64,000 nt of DNA from Clostridia bacterium (lineage in GTDB: Bacteria > Bacillota > Clostridia > Peptostreptococcales > Anaerovoracaceae): NCBI GenBank assembly GCA_024403115.1, contig JAKSSL010000005.1:1-64000 (forward strand), read 5' to 3'. Position numbers and translations under genes: made by a program. Shown in pieces: positions 29,205 through 37,772 of the stretch. Position 1 is the stretch's first letter. Each line of letters begins with the position of its first letter. The notes below the pieces were generated by a model, which worked only from the letters and a program-made list of their open reading frames with translations, did not search any database and was not told where the DNA came from.

Positions 29205-30567
29205 AGAATATAAGACTATATCAGAAATTGCAGGACCCCTAATGGTGGTCAAGGACGTTGAAAACGTTACATATGATGAACTTGGCGAGTTAGTTTTACC
29301 TAATGGTGAAAAGAGACTTTGCAAGGTTTTGGAAGTAAATGGTAATGATGCAGTAGTACAATTATTTGAAAGTTCTGCAGGAATTAACCTAAAGGAAAGC
29401 TCAGTTAGATTCTCAGGACACGGTACTGAACTTGCAGTATCACCTGAAATGTTAGGACGTGTATTTGATGGTATGGGAAGACCTGCCGATGGCGGTCCAG
29501 ACATCATTCCTGAAAAGAGATTAGATATTAATGGTTTGGCAATGAACCCATCAGCAAGAGACTATCCTGCTGAATTCATTCAAACAGGCGTATCAGCTAT
29601 TGACGGTCTTAACACTCTAGTAAGAGGACAAAAGCTTCCTATTTTCTCAGGATCAGGTTTACCACATGCTGACCTAGCAGCTCAAATTGCTAGACAAGCA
29701 AAGGTAAGAGGTGGAGAATCAAACTTCGCTGTAGTATTCGCAGCTATCGGTATCACTTATGAAGAAGCTGACTTCTTCGCATCAGACTTTAGAAAAACTG
29801 GTGCCATCGATAGAACAGTTATGTTCATGAACCTAGCTGACGACCCTGCTGTAGAACGTATTGCTACACCTCGTATGGCATTAACTGCAGCTGAATACTT
29901 AGCATTTGACTTAGGCATGCACGTTCTTGTTATCATGACAGATATCACTAACTATGCAGAAGCTCTTCGTGAAGTATCAGCAGCTCGTAAGGAAGTACCA
30001 GGCAGACGTGGATATCCAGGTTACCTATATACTGACCTTGCAACTATGTATGAAAGAGCAGGAAGAAAGATTGGACAAGAAGGTTCAATCACAATGATTC
30101 CTATCTTAACAATGCCTGAAGATGATAAGACTCACCCAATTCCTGACTTAACAGGATATATCACTGAAGGACAAATCATTCTATCACGTGAACTTTACAG
30201 AAAGGGTATTAAACCACCTATCGATGTACTTCCATCACTATCCCGTCTAAAGGATAAGGGTATCGGTGAAGGAAAGACTAGAAAAGACCACGCTGGTACA
30301 ATGAACCAATTATTCGCAGCATATTCAAAGGGTAAAGATTCCCTAGAATTAATGGCCATCCTAGGCGAAGCTGCACTTACTGACATTGACCTTATGTATG
30401 CTAAATTCTCAGAAGAATTTGAAAAGCAATACGTATCACAAGGTTACTACACAGACAGATCAATTGAAGATACTCTTCAAGTTGGCTGGGATCTATTAAA
30501 GATGCTTCCAAAGAGCGAACTTAAGAGAATTGATGATGACATCTTAGATGAATATTACGGAAAGTAA
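29197..30567 (+). CDS. ntpB: V-type ATPase regulatory subunit B
   Basis: 456 residues from ATG 29197, giving [18 protein letters not shown], a typical B-subunit start, behind AAGGGGG; the TTG seven codons earlier is rejected. The P-loop is degenerate ([12 protein letters not shown]), as expected for the non-catalytic subunit, and the [20 protein letters not shown] arginine region is present. It overlaps ntpA by 8 bases. Confidence 0.97.
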   Translation: MIKEYKTISEIAGPLMVVKDVENVTYDELGELVLPNGEKRLCKVLEVNGNDAVVQLFESSAGINLKESSVRFSGHGTELAVSPEMLGRVFDGMGRPADGGPDIIPEKRLDINGLAMNPSARDYPAEFIQTGVSAIDGLNTLVRGQKLPIFSGSGLPHADLAAQIARQAKVRGGESNFAVVFAAIGITYEEADFFASDFRKTGAIDRTVMFMNLADDPAVERIATPRMALTAAEYLAFDLGMHVLVIMTDITNYAEALREVSAARKEVPGRRGYPGYLYTDLATMYERAGRKIGQEGSITMIPILTMPEDDKTHPIPDLTGYITEGQIILSRELYRKGIKPPIDVLPSLSRLKDKGIGEGKTRKDHAGTMNQLFAAYSKGKDSLELMAILGEAALTDIDLMYAKFSEEFEKQYVSQGYYTDRSIEDTLQVGWDLLKMLPKSELKRIDDDILDEYYGK

Positions 30568-30580
30568 TTGAGGTAGTAAA

Positions 30581-31273
30581 ATGGCAGAAAGAATGAACGT
30601 AAATCCTACCAGGATGATGCTCACTTCTTTGAAGAAACGTTTAAAAACTGCAACACGTGGACATAAGCTTTTGAAGGATAAGCGTGACGAGTTAATGAAG
30701 GAATTCCTTGAAATGGCTCGTGAAAACGGTCGCTTACGTCAAGAGGTTGAAAAGCGTATGGAGCAAGTACATAAGAGCTTTTCTGTTGCTAGTGCTGTAA
30801 TGAGTGAAGAGGTTATGGAAGAATCTCTAATGTTCCCTAAACAAGGTGTAATCCTTGATGTACAAAACAAGAACATTATGAGTGTTGATGTACCTGTATT
30901 CTCATTTACAACAACAGCAGAAGACCCTACAAACATTTTCCCTTACGGTTTTGCAAGAACAAGTGGAGAACTAGATAACGCTGTTTCAAGCTTATCAGAC
31001 TTATTCCCAATGCTTCTTGATTTAGCTGCAAAGGAAAAAGAGACTGCTCTAATCGCTGCAGAGCTTGAAAAAACAAGACGTCGTGTTAATGCGTTAGAAT
31101 ATGTCATGATTCCTCAGTTACAACTTACAATCAGATATATTCAAATGAAACTTGACGAAAATGAAAGAGGAAACCAAACTCGATTAATGAAGGTTAAGGA
31201 CATGATGTTAGAACAAGCTATAGAAGAAAAACGTCAAAAAGACGAAGAAGCTATGGCAAACTTTGTAGGATAA
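30581..31273 (+). CDS. ntpD: V-type ATPase subunit D (central rotor shaft)
   Basis: 230 residues. The N-terminus (VNPTRMMLTSLKKRLKTATR) and C-terminal helix (RRRVNALEYVMIPQLQLTI) are the two long antiparallel helices of the rotor shaft. GAGGT precedes the ATG. It is the last gene of the operon; no ntpH or ntpJ (Trk-like) gene follows, unlike in E. hirae. Confidence 0.95.
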   Translation: MAERMNVNPTRMMLTSLKKRLKTATRGHKLLKDKRDELMKEFLEMARENGRLRQEVEKRMEQVHKSFSVASAVMSEEVMEESLMFPKQGVILDVQNKNIMSVDVPVFSFTTTAEDPTNIFPYGFARTSGELDNAVSSLSDLFPMLLDLAAKEKETALIAAELEKTRRRVNALEYVMIPQLQLTIRYIQMKLDENERGNQTRLMKVKDMMLEQAIEEKRQKDEEAMANFVG

Positions 31274-31285
31274 TATGAAGTAAAG

Positions 31286-31313
31286 AAATCCCGCTATATT
31301 TAGCGGGATTTTT
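31286..31313 (+). terminator. Rho-independent terminator of the V-ATPase operon
   Basis: 11-bp stem AAATCCCGCTA/TAGCGGGATTT with loop TATT and a T-rich tail. Confidence 0.9.
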
Positions 31314-31341
31314 GATTTATTTGCACTAAATATGGTATAAT
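31312..31341 (+). promoter_or_regulatory. Promoter for the small exporter gene
   Basis: TTGATT (31312-31317), 18-bp spacer, extended TGGTATAAT (-10 at 31336-31341), directly behind the terminator. Confidence 0.65.
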
Positions 31342-31386
31342 ATTAATGTATGTTTAATTATGCTTTGATAATATTCTAAAAAGATT

Positions 31387-31854
31387 ATGTGGACAAGTTA
31401 TGCGGGCAAGTTAATAATGACAGCACTTATTTCCATGGTTCCAGTTATTGAACTTAGGGGTGCTATACCTGTGGCAATTGCCAACGGCCTAGATTTTCAA
31501 ACAGCCGTTATTATTTCCATAATTGGCAATCTGCTTCCTGTTCCAATTATTATCCTTTTTGTACGAAAGGTTTTTAAGTGGATGCAGGATCACAGCGAAA
31601 AACTGGCAAAGTTTGTTGCCAAGATGGAAGCAAAAGCAGATGCCAAGAAGGACAGGGTTTTGAAATATGAATTTTGGGGCCTTGTTATTCTAGTTGCAAT
31701 TCCACTTCCTGGAACAGGAGCATGGACAGGAGCTTTGGTTGCTGCCATGCTTGACATGCAAATGAAAAGGGCTTTCCCAGCCATAGCTTTAGGTGTATTA
31801 ATTGCAGCTGCAATTGTATCTTATGTGACATATGGAGTCACTTTAATAGTATAG
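31387..31854 (+). CDS. Small multidrug-export-like membrane protein (PF06695 family)
   Basis: 155 residues with about four membrane segments. The N-terminal MVPVIELRGAIPVAIANG and the later IPLPGTGAWTGALVAA are the family signatures. The family name 'small multi-drug export' is historical; transport activity is not well established. The ribosome binding site is weak (AAAAAGATT before ATG). The next gene begins 7 bases after its stop, so the two are probably co-transcribed. Confidence 0.82.
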   Translation: MWTSYAGKLIMTALISMVPVIELRGAIPVAIANGLDFQTAVIISIIGNLLPVPIIILFVRKVFKWMQDHSEKLAKFVAKMEAKADAKKDRVLKYEFWGLVILVAIPLPGTGAWTGALVAAMLDMQMKRAFPAIALGVLIAAAIVSYVTYGVTLIV

Positions 31855-31861
31855 GAAAAGT

Positions 31862-33793
31862 ATGAAAAAAATATTCACTTTGACAATTTGTTTTGCCTTG
31901 ATATTCACAAGCTTTACAAGTGTTTCTTGGGCGAAAACTCCAAGCACTCCAGATGCTAGGGAGAAAATGGTTTATGAGTTTCTAACAAGCAAAAATGGCT
32001 TGGCTTTAAACAAAGCTGCAGCTTGTGGTGTTATGGCCAATATGAATGCTGAGAGTGCAAACTTCGTGCCAGGCAATGTGCAAACCATAACGGGAAAGAC
32101 AGAAGAAAAGTATATTAAGGATTTGAAATCAGGAGCCATGAAGCGAAGTGTTTTTATTGATGATGGATATGGCTTTGGCATCTGTCAATGGACATATGGT
32201 ACTGATAAGGGCGAAAAAGCAAGGCTTTACGACTACGCAAAGGACAATGGAGGCCTTGAAAAAATCGATGATTTAGAACTTCAGTTAGCATATCTTAAGG
32301 AGGACCTTTATTATAGGGTTAAAAGAACCTTACAAGATGTTCCCAATACAGCAACAGGCGCTCTTATTGCGGCACAGGTATTTTGTACTGGCTACCTAAG
32401 ACCAGCGCTTCAATTCACTACTGATTCTACTAAAAGATCCAATACTGCCGTAACACTCTATTGGGAAAGATATAGCGGAAAGACTATTGACTATCAGAAT
32501 ACAAATATTACTGGCTTTGGTGGTATTCATTATCCTATTAAACTTAAACTGGGCGATAGCGCATTAGATGTAACTGGTACTGTTTGTTCCAATCATCCAT
32601 TAAAATCTGTAAAAGCGAAAATAACTAATTCCAGTGGGGAAGTACTATATTCTTCTACAGCTTCTACCACTTCCAAAACTGACAAGATAGCAGATACTCA
32701 GAGGTGCTACAGTCTAGGCAGAATGGATTCAGCACTAAAATTCAGTGCCCTTGAAAAAACTGGAACATACACATATAGCATAGAGGCTAAGGATACCAAT
32801 GGTGTTAACTTTAAATACAGCACGAAATTCACTGTATCTAAAAGTATAAAGGAAAGTACAGGCTCTTATGCTACTTTGGCCAATGAGAAAAAACTGAAGG
32901 ACTTCAGTCTGCCAAGTACAATTGAGAAGGACAGCGATACTGTTTTAGGTGGTAAAATCACTTCATCGGTGCCTCTAGATACAGTCAATGCAAAGGTAAT
33001 AAATAAGACAAGTGGAAAAACCGTTAAAACAGTGAGTGTTACTCCAAATACCAAGACATACTATCTGTCCAAATTAGACCTTGATTTGGAACTTGCCAAG
33101 ATGAATAGTGGCACATATAGATTAGTCATAGAGGCTCAAGATAAGGATGGCATATCTGAGCTTGTAAACAAAACTTTTAAAATCGATGCAAAGAAGATTA
33201 GCAAAGCAAAGAGTCCTAGCAGAATAATGCAGGGAGAAACTTATAGCATAGCAGGTATTGTTTCCTCAGATAAAAAAATCAAATCTGTAAATGTGAGAAT
33301 TTTAAATGCAAGCAATAAGAAAGCAATGCATAAAGAAATAGTAGCTGTTAATGATTTAAGCTTTCATTTATCAACTTTAGCAGAGAAATTTACCTTTGAG
33401 AAATTAAAGGCGGGCAAGTTTATTTACAGAGTCAGCGCTACAGATGGAATGGGCGAGAAGATGCTCATAGACAAAGAATTTGTAATAGATACCAAGAAGC
33501 TTTTGAATAATAATTATCCTGAGACTATCAAAAAGGGCAAGAGCTTTACAATTAAGGGCAAGGTAAAATCTTCCTTTAAGCTTAGCAAGGTTCAAGTGAA
33601 GATAGTTACAAAAGCAGGAACAACAAAGTATTCAAAAGTAGCAAAACCAAATGCTTACTCATATAACATTTCCAAGCTGGATTACTATATGAAGTTTAGC
33701 AAGCTGGGAAAGGGAACATATTATTATAGAGTTTATGGCACAGACAAATTAGGTTGTGTTAGATTACTTAATAAAGAGTTCGTTGTAAAATAA
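31862..33793 (+). CDS. Secreted phage-tail-lysozyme-like protein with four beta-sandwich repeats
   Basis: 643 residues. The signal peptide ends near VSWA (residue 24). Residues about 35-200 resemble the phage tail lysozyme family (PF18013): YEFLTSKNGL, NMNAESANF with a likely catalytic Glu64, and GFGICQWTYG. Four repeats of roughly 95-105 residues follow (about 222-325, 342-442, 448-543, 549-643), each with a GxVxS..LKSVxxKI strand pattern and an 'xxYRVxAxDxxG' ending. They look like Ig-like extracellular modules. It probably cuts or binds peptidoglycan outside the cell. Confidence 0.78.
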   Translation: MKKIFTLTICFALIFTSFTSVSWAKTPSTPDAREKMVYEFLTSKNGLALNKAAACGVMANMNAESANFVPGNVQTITGKTEEKYIKDLKSGAMKRSVFIDDGYGFGICQWTYGTDKGEKARLYDYAKDNGGLEKIDDLELQLAYLKEDLYYRVKRTLQDVPNTATGALIAAQVFCTGYLRPALQFTTDSTKRSNTAVTLYWERYSGKTIDYQNTNITGFGGIHYPIKLKLGDSALDVTGTVCSNHPLKSVKAKITNSSGEVLYSSTASTTSKTDKIADTQRCYSLGRMDSALKFSALEKTGTYTYSIEAKDTNGVNFKYSTKFTVSKSIKESTGSYATLANEKKLKDFSLPSTIEKDSDTVLGGKITSSVPLDTVNAKVINKTSGKTVKTVSVTPNTKTYYLSKLDLDLELAKMNSGTYRLVIEAQDKDGISELVNKTFKIDAKKISKAKSPSRIMQGETYSIAGIVSSDKKIKSVNVRILNASNKKAMHKEIVAVNDLSFHLSTLAEKFTFEKLKAGKFIYRVSATDGMGEKMLIDKEFVIDTKKLLNNNYPETIKKGKSFTIKGKVKSSFKLSKVQVKIVTKAGTTKYSKVAKPNAYSYNISKLDYYMKFSKLGKGTYYYRVYGTDKLGCVRLLNKEFVVK

Positions 33794-33798
33794 AAAAG

Positions 33799-33827
33799 AA
33801 CCGTGGATGATAAATCCACGGTTTTTG
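33799..33827. terminator. Bidirectional terminator between the lysozyme-like gene and ychF
   Basis: Perfect 10-bp stem AACCGTGGAT/ATCCACGGTT, loop GATAA, with T runs downstream on both strands. Confidence 0.9.
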
Positions 33828-33829
33828 TT

Positions 33830-34924
33830 TTATACATTGAAAAGGAAGTTCATTACATCGCCATCTTTGACAATGTATTCTTTTCCTTCGGCTCTTAGCA
33901 AGCCTTTTTCACGGGCTGTTCCCATATTGCCGTTGCATGCCACCAAATCTTCGTAAGTGATTGTTTCTGCACGGATAAAGCCCTTTTCGAAGTCTGTGTG
34001 TATTTTACCTGCAGCTTGTGGTGCTTTTGTACCACGCTTAATAGTCCAAGCTCTGCATTCATCTTCGCCGGCTGTTAGGAATGAAATCAGGTCAAGTAGG
34101 GCATAGGATGCGTGAATAAGTTTGTCTAAGCCTGATTCGTTAACGCCTAGCTCTTCTAGGAACATGGCCTTTTCATCGTCTTCTAGGTCAGCCATTTCAG
34201 CTTCGATTTCTGCACTGATTACAACTACTTGAGCATCTTCAGTTTCTGCAAATTGACGAACAGCTTTTACTCTTTCATTGTTTTCTGCATCTGCAATATC
34301 ATCATCTGAAACATTTGCTACATAGATGATAGGCTTGTATGATAGAAGATCCAAGCTGGAAACAAATTCTGCTTCCTCATCGTCTAGGTCCATAGCTCTT
34401 GCTGATTTGCCCTCTCCTAGGAAATCTTGAACCTTAGTTAATATGTTTAATTCCTTTTGTAGACTCTTATCGCCCTTCAACATTTTTGTTGTTTTTTGAA
34501 CACGACGCTCGATTAGCTCAAGGTCTGCCAAAATAAGTTCGGTGTTGATTGTTTCAATGTCTGAAAGTGGGTCGATTTTACCGTCTACATGGACTATATT
34601 ATCGTTTTCAAAGCATCTGACAACATGTACGATGGCGGCAACTTCTCTGATGTGACCTAGGAACTTATTTCCCAAGCCTTCGCCTTTGCTGGCGCCCTTT
34701 ACAAGTCCTGCAATGTCGCAGAATTCTATTGTTGTATATATTGTCTTTTTGGAATTATATATTTCGTGTAATTTTGTAATTCTCTCGTCTGGAACAGTAA
34801 CTACGCCCACATTTGGTTCAATAGTGCAGAAAGGGTAGTTTGCTGCTTCTGCTCCTGCTTTTGTAATAGCATTGAAAAGAGTGCTTTTGCCTACATTAGG
34901 TAGGCCGACAATTCCTAATTTCAT
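33830..34924 (-). CDS. ychF: Redox-regulated ATPase YchF (Obg family)
   Basis: 364 residues, exact family length. The start at 34924 gives [17 protein letters not shown], the conserved YchF N-terminus, behind AGGAG; the longer frame is just the end of lgt. The P-loop is at 7-14. The noncanonical nucleotide motif NVSDDD (in place of NKxD) explains the family's preference for ATP, and the C-terminal TGS-like domain ends [12 protein letters not shown]. It overlaps lgt by 4 bases (ATGA). Confidence 0.96.
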   Translation of the reverse strand: MKLGIVGLPNVGKSTLFNAITKAGAEAANYPFCTIEPNVGVVTVPDERITKLHEIYNSKKTIYTTIEFCDIAGLVKGASKGEGLGNKFLGHIREVAAIVHVVRCFENDNIVHVDGKIDPLSDIETINTELILADLELIERRVQKTTKMLKGDKSLQKELNILTKVQDFLGEGKSARAMDLDDEEAEFVSSLDLLSYKPIIYVANVSDDDIADAENNERVKAVRQFAETEDAQVVVISAEIEAEMADLEDDEKAMFLEELGVNESGLDKLIHASYALLDLISFLTAGEDECRAWTIKRGTKAPQAAGKIHTDFEKGFIRAETITYEDLVACNGNMGTAREKGLLRAEGKEYIVKDGDVMNFLFNV

Positions 34925-35667
34925 TTCTTTCTCCTGTAATTCATATATAAGATTATGTATAAAACAAGGCAAGCAAGTAAGATGCCGATGCTAATTACTT
35001 GAGCCTGTCTAAGGGATCCAATCATTAAACTATCGGTTCTAAATCCTTCAACGACGAAACGTTCAACGGAGTACAACATACCGTATAGCAATGCGATTTG
35101 TCCCTTGAATTTTCTTTTTTTGGAATACCATATTAAGAAGATAAACAGTAACAAGCACCAAATGGATTCGTAAAAGAATGTTGGCACATATGAATGACCG
35201 TTTATTATTACTGCAAAACCACCATCTATTTCGTAACCGTGAGCCTCTTCGTTGAAGAAGTTGCCCCATCTTCCTATAGCTTGGCCCAAAGCCACTGTTG
35301 GCATTAGTAAATCGGCCACATCCAGTATATTATCTTTCAAAAAACGTGACAATACGAATGCTCCTATGATTCCAAGGATTAGACCTCCGTGAATGGCTAG
35401 ACCGCCACTGCGTATATCGAAGATTTTCGCCCAATTTCCAGCATAGGAATCCCAACTGAAGATAACATAGTAAGCTCTCGCACCAATAATTGCACATGGG
35501 ATTATTACAATTAGATAATCCAATATGTGATCCGATTTGATACCGAATTTGGGAGCTCTATAATATGAAATTATTAGTGCTAGCAAAAAGCCCATTCCGA
35601 TTAGTAGACCATACCACATTATGTCCACACCGAAAATGGTAAATGCCACTCTGCCTGGTGATATCAT
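34921..35667 (-). CDS. lgt: Phosphatidylglycerol--prolipoprotein diacylglyceryl transferase
   Basis: 248 residues, seven membrane helices. It attaches diacylglycerol to the lipobox cysteine of lipoproteins. The segments GGLAIHGGLILG and IGRWGNFFNEEAHG hold the conserved His/Arg/Asn/Glu residues. AAAGGAG precedes the ATG. It serves the lipoproteins encoded in this window (BMP protein, trigger-factor-like protein, DUF4430 protein). Confidence 0.95.
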   Translation of the reverse strand: MISPGRVAFTIFGVDIMWYGLLIGMGFLLALIISYYRAPKFGIKSDHILDYLIVIIPCAIIGARAYYVIFSWDSYAGNWAKIFDIRSGGLAIHGGLILGIIGAFVLSRFLKDNILDVADLLMPTVALGQAIGRWGNFFNEEAHGYEIDGGFAVIINGHSYVPTFFYESIWCLLLFIFLIWYSKKRKFKGQIALLYGMLYSVERFVVEGFRTDSLMIGSLRQAQVISIGILLACLVLYIILYMNYRRKK

Positions 35668-35690
35668 AATTTCTCCTTTAATATATAAAG

Positions 35691-35719
35691 ATTATAAACG
35701 AAAAGCTTAATATTTACAA
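35691..35719 (-). promoter_or_regulatory. Promoter of lgt-ychF
   Basis: Minus strand TTGTAA, 17-bp spacer, TATAAT. Its -35 (35714-35719) overlaps the -35 of the divergent crotonase promoter. Confidence 0.75.
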
Positions 35720-35741
35720 GTTAGATGCTTTAAGGTAAAAT
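35713..35741 (+). promoter_or_regulatory. Promoter of the crotonase gene
   Basis: TTTACA (35713-35718), 17-bp spacer, TAAAAT (35736-35741). It shares its -35 bases with the lgt promoter. Confidence 0.7.
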
Positions 35742-35783
35742 ATAGGAAGAAAGATTTCTTTACTTAAATAAGGAGAAACAAAA

Positions 35784-36563
35784 ATGGTATATAATTGCAT
35801 TAAATTTGAGAAACAAGATGGTATAGCTCTAGTAAAAATTAATAGACCTGAAGCTTTGAATGCTTTAAATACTCAGGTTTTACAAGAACTCTTAGATTGC
35901 TTTACAGCCATTGCACAGGATGACGATGTCAAAGCTGTCGTTCTTACTGGCGAGGGCAGAGCTTTTGTAGCAGGAGCAGATATTGCAGCTATGAGCAAGA
36001 TGAATCCTGTTGAAGGAAGAGCTATGATGAGCCTTGGACACAAGGTGATGAATTTAATAGAAGATATTGAAAAGCCTGTAATTGCAGCGGTTAACGGCTT
36101 TGCTTTGGGAGGAGGCTGCGAGCTTTCCATGGCTTGTGATATTAGAGTGGCTTCCACAAAAGCTCTATTTGGACAACCTGAGGTAGGCCTTGGAATCATC
36201 CCTGGTTTTGGGGGCACTCAAAGACTTTCCAGATTGGTTGGAAAGGGCATGGCAAAATATTTAATTATGTCCGCTGAAAATATAAAAGCAGATGAAGCTT
36301 TTAGAATAGGTTTAGTTGAAAAACTAGTAGAACCTGAAGAATTAATGGATACTGCATTTGCTTTGGCAAAGAAAATTATGTCAAATGGCCCTATAGCTGT
36401 TGGTTTGGCTAAAAAAGCTATAAATATGGGTTATGATCTTGACATGAAGAGCGCAGGACAACTAGAAATAGAAACATTTACTTGTGCTTTTGGTTCAGAA
36501 GACAAGAAGGAAGGCATGGCCGCTTTCTTAGAAAAAAGGCCTGCAGAATTCCATAATAAATAG
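35784..36563 (+). CDS. crt: Enoyl-CoA hydratase / crotonase
   Basis: 259 residues. The oxyanion-hole segments GRAFVAGADIAAM and NGFALGGGCELSMACD are present. The two catalytic glutamates are in GGGCELS and GQPEVGLGIIPGFGGTQRL, as in true hydratases (3-hydroxybutyryl-CoA dehydratase, Crt). It probably acts in short-chain fatty-acid (butyrate/crotonyl-CoA) metabolism, but no thl, hbd or bcd neighbours are present, so the substrate is uncertain. AAGGAG precedes the ATG; own promoter and terminator. Confidence 0.87.
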   Translation: MVYNCIKFEKQDGIALVKINRPEALNALNTQVLQELLDCFTAIAQDDDVKAVVLTGEGRAFVAGADIAAMSKMNPVEGRAMMSLGHKVMNLIEDIEKPVIAAVNGFALGGGCELSMACDIRVASTKALFGQPEVGLGIIPGFGGTQRLSRLVGKGMAKYLIMSAENIKADEAFRIGLVEKLVEPEELMDTAFALAKKIMSNGPIAVGLAKKAINMGYDLDMKSAGQLEIETFTCAFGSEDKKEGMAAFLEKRPAEFHNK

Positions 36564-36573
36564 GACGATTTTT

Positions 36574-36605
36574 AAGCAAAAAATAATTGTATTTTTTGCT
36601 TTTTT
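36574..36605 (+). terminator. Rho-independent terminator after the crotonase gene
   Basis: 12-bp AT-rich stem AAGCAAAAAATA/TATTTTTTGCTT, loop ATTG, followed by T-rich sequence. Confidence 0.7.
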
Positions 36606-36615
36606 ATTGTAAAAT
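36587..36615 (+). promoter_or_regulatory. Promoter of the BMP-ABC transporter operon
   Basis: TTGTAT (36587-36592), 17-bp spacer, TAAAAT (36610-36615) with a TG just upstream of the -10. It overlaps the preceding terminator hairpin. Confidence 0.5.
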
Positions 36616-36657
36616 AAATTAACACGATAAATCTTATAACATGGAGGTCAAAATAAG

Positions 36658-37677
36658 ATGAAAAAGTTTTTAGTAATGCTTTTAGCATTAGTAACAATCT
36701 TCTCAACAGTTATGATGACAACTGCTTGTGGCGGTTCAGAACCTGCTGATGAAGATACAGCAACAGATGTTACAATCGTAATTTCTACATCAACTGGTGA
36801 CGGTTCATTCAATGACTCAGCCAAAGCTGGTTCAGAAGCTTTAGAAGCTGCTGGTTACAAAGTACAATTCGTAGAATGTAACTCAAACGCTGACCAATTA
36901 GAACCAAACTTAAGAAGTGCAGCTGAAAACTCCAAGATGGTAGTTGCAGTTGGTTCAGAATTCACTATGCTTTCAGATATCTGTAAGGAATACACAGATG
37001 TTAAGTTTGCATGGGTTGATAACGTTCCTGAAACATATGAAGGACTTGACAACTTAGTTGGTATTTCATATGCACAAAACGAAGGTTCATACTTAGTTGG
37101 TTATGTTGCAGCTAAGGAAAGCCAAACTGGTACAGTTGGTATCGTTGGTGGACAAGACATCGACGTAATCAATGACTTCATCGTAGGTTTCAAGCAAGGT
37201 GCTGAAGCTGGTGGAGCAAAGGCTATTTCAAACTATGTAAATGACCCAACTTGGTCAGATACAGAATTAGGTTCACAATGTGCTCTTGACCTTAAGTCAA
37301 AGGGTGCTGATGTAATCTTCCAAGCTTGCGGCGGATGCGGAATCGGCGTTATCCAAAGTGCTAAGGACAACGGTTACATGGCAATCGGAGTAGACTGCGA
37401 CCAAAGAATCACACTACCTGACTATGCAGATTATATCTATTGCTCAATGGTTAAGGAAGTTGGACAATCAATCCAAGACCTAGTAAAGAACTACATTGAC
37501 AATGGAACATTCGAAGGTGGACAAACTTGGAAGGCTGGCCTAGAAGGTGGATACATTGGCGTTCACTATGGTTCAGACGATCAAACTCAACTAGTTTCAG
37601 ACGAATTAAAGGCTGAAGTTGAAGATCAAATGAATCAAATCCAAGAAGGAAAGATCGTAGTAGACACAGTTTACTAA
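36658..37677 (+). CDS. BMP-family nucleoside-binding lipoprotein
   Basis: 339 residues. The lipoprotein signal peptide ends in TTAC with lipidated Cys24. The PnrA/BMP fold is recognisable from DGSFNDSAKAG, the KFAWVDNVPE region, YAQNEGSYLVGYVAA and FQACGGCGIGV. Characterised members bind purine nucleosides. It is the substrate-binding protein for the ATPase and two permeases encoded downstream. GGAGG precedes the ATG. A hairpin after the gene probably lets it be made in excess over the transporter core. Confidence 0.9.
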   Translation: MKKFLVMLLALVTIFSTVMMTTACGGSEPADEDTATDVTIVISTSTGDGSFNDSAKAGSEALEAAGYKVQFVECNSNADQLEPNLRSAAENSKMVVAVGSEFTMLSDICKEYTDVKFAWVDNVPETYEGLDNLVGISYAQNEGSYLVGYVAAKESQTGTVGIVGGQDIDVINDFIVGFKQGAEAGGAKAISNYVNDPTWSDTELGSQCALDLKSKGADVIFQACGGCGIGVIQSAKDNGYMAIGVDCDQRITLPDYADYIYCSMVKEVGQSIQDLVKNYIDNGTFEGGQTWKAGLEGGYIGVHYGSDDQTQLVSDELKAEVEDQMNQIQEGKIVVDTVY

Positions 37678-37691
37678 TTCTAAACAAATTT

Positions 37692-37728
37692 AGCGTAGCA
37701 CCTTCTAAAGTGCTACGCTTTATTTTTT
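37692..37728 (+). terminator. Intra-operon hairpin / partial terminator
   Basis: Stem AGCGTAGCAC/GTGCTACGCT (37692-37701, 37710-37719) followed by TTATTTTTT. Located between the binding-protein gene and the ATPase gene, it may attenuate downstream transcription and protect the upstream mRNA. Confidence 0.8.
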
Positions 37729-37772
37729 GAAAAAAGGATTTATCGTATATTTTTTAATTTGAGGTAATTATC

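Noticed and set aside
36564-36657. Possible purine riboswitch before the nucleoside transporter operon
   Set aside because: The leader is short and AT-rich, with none of the conserved purine aptamer loops.
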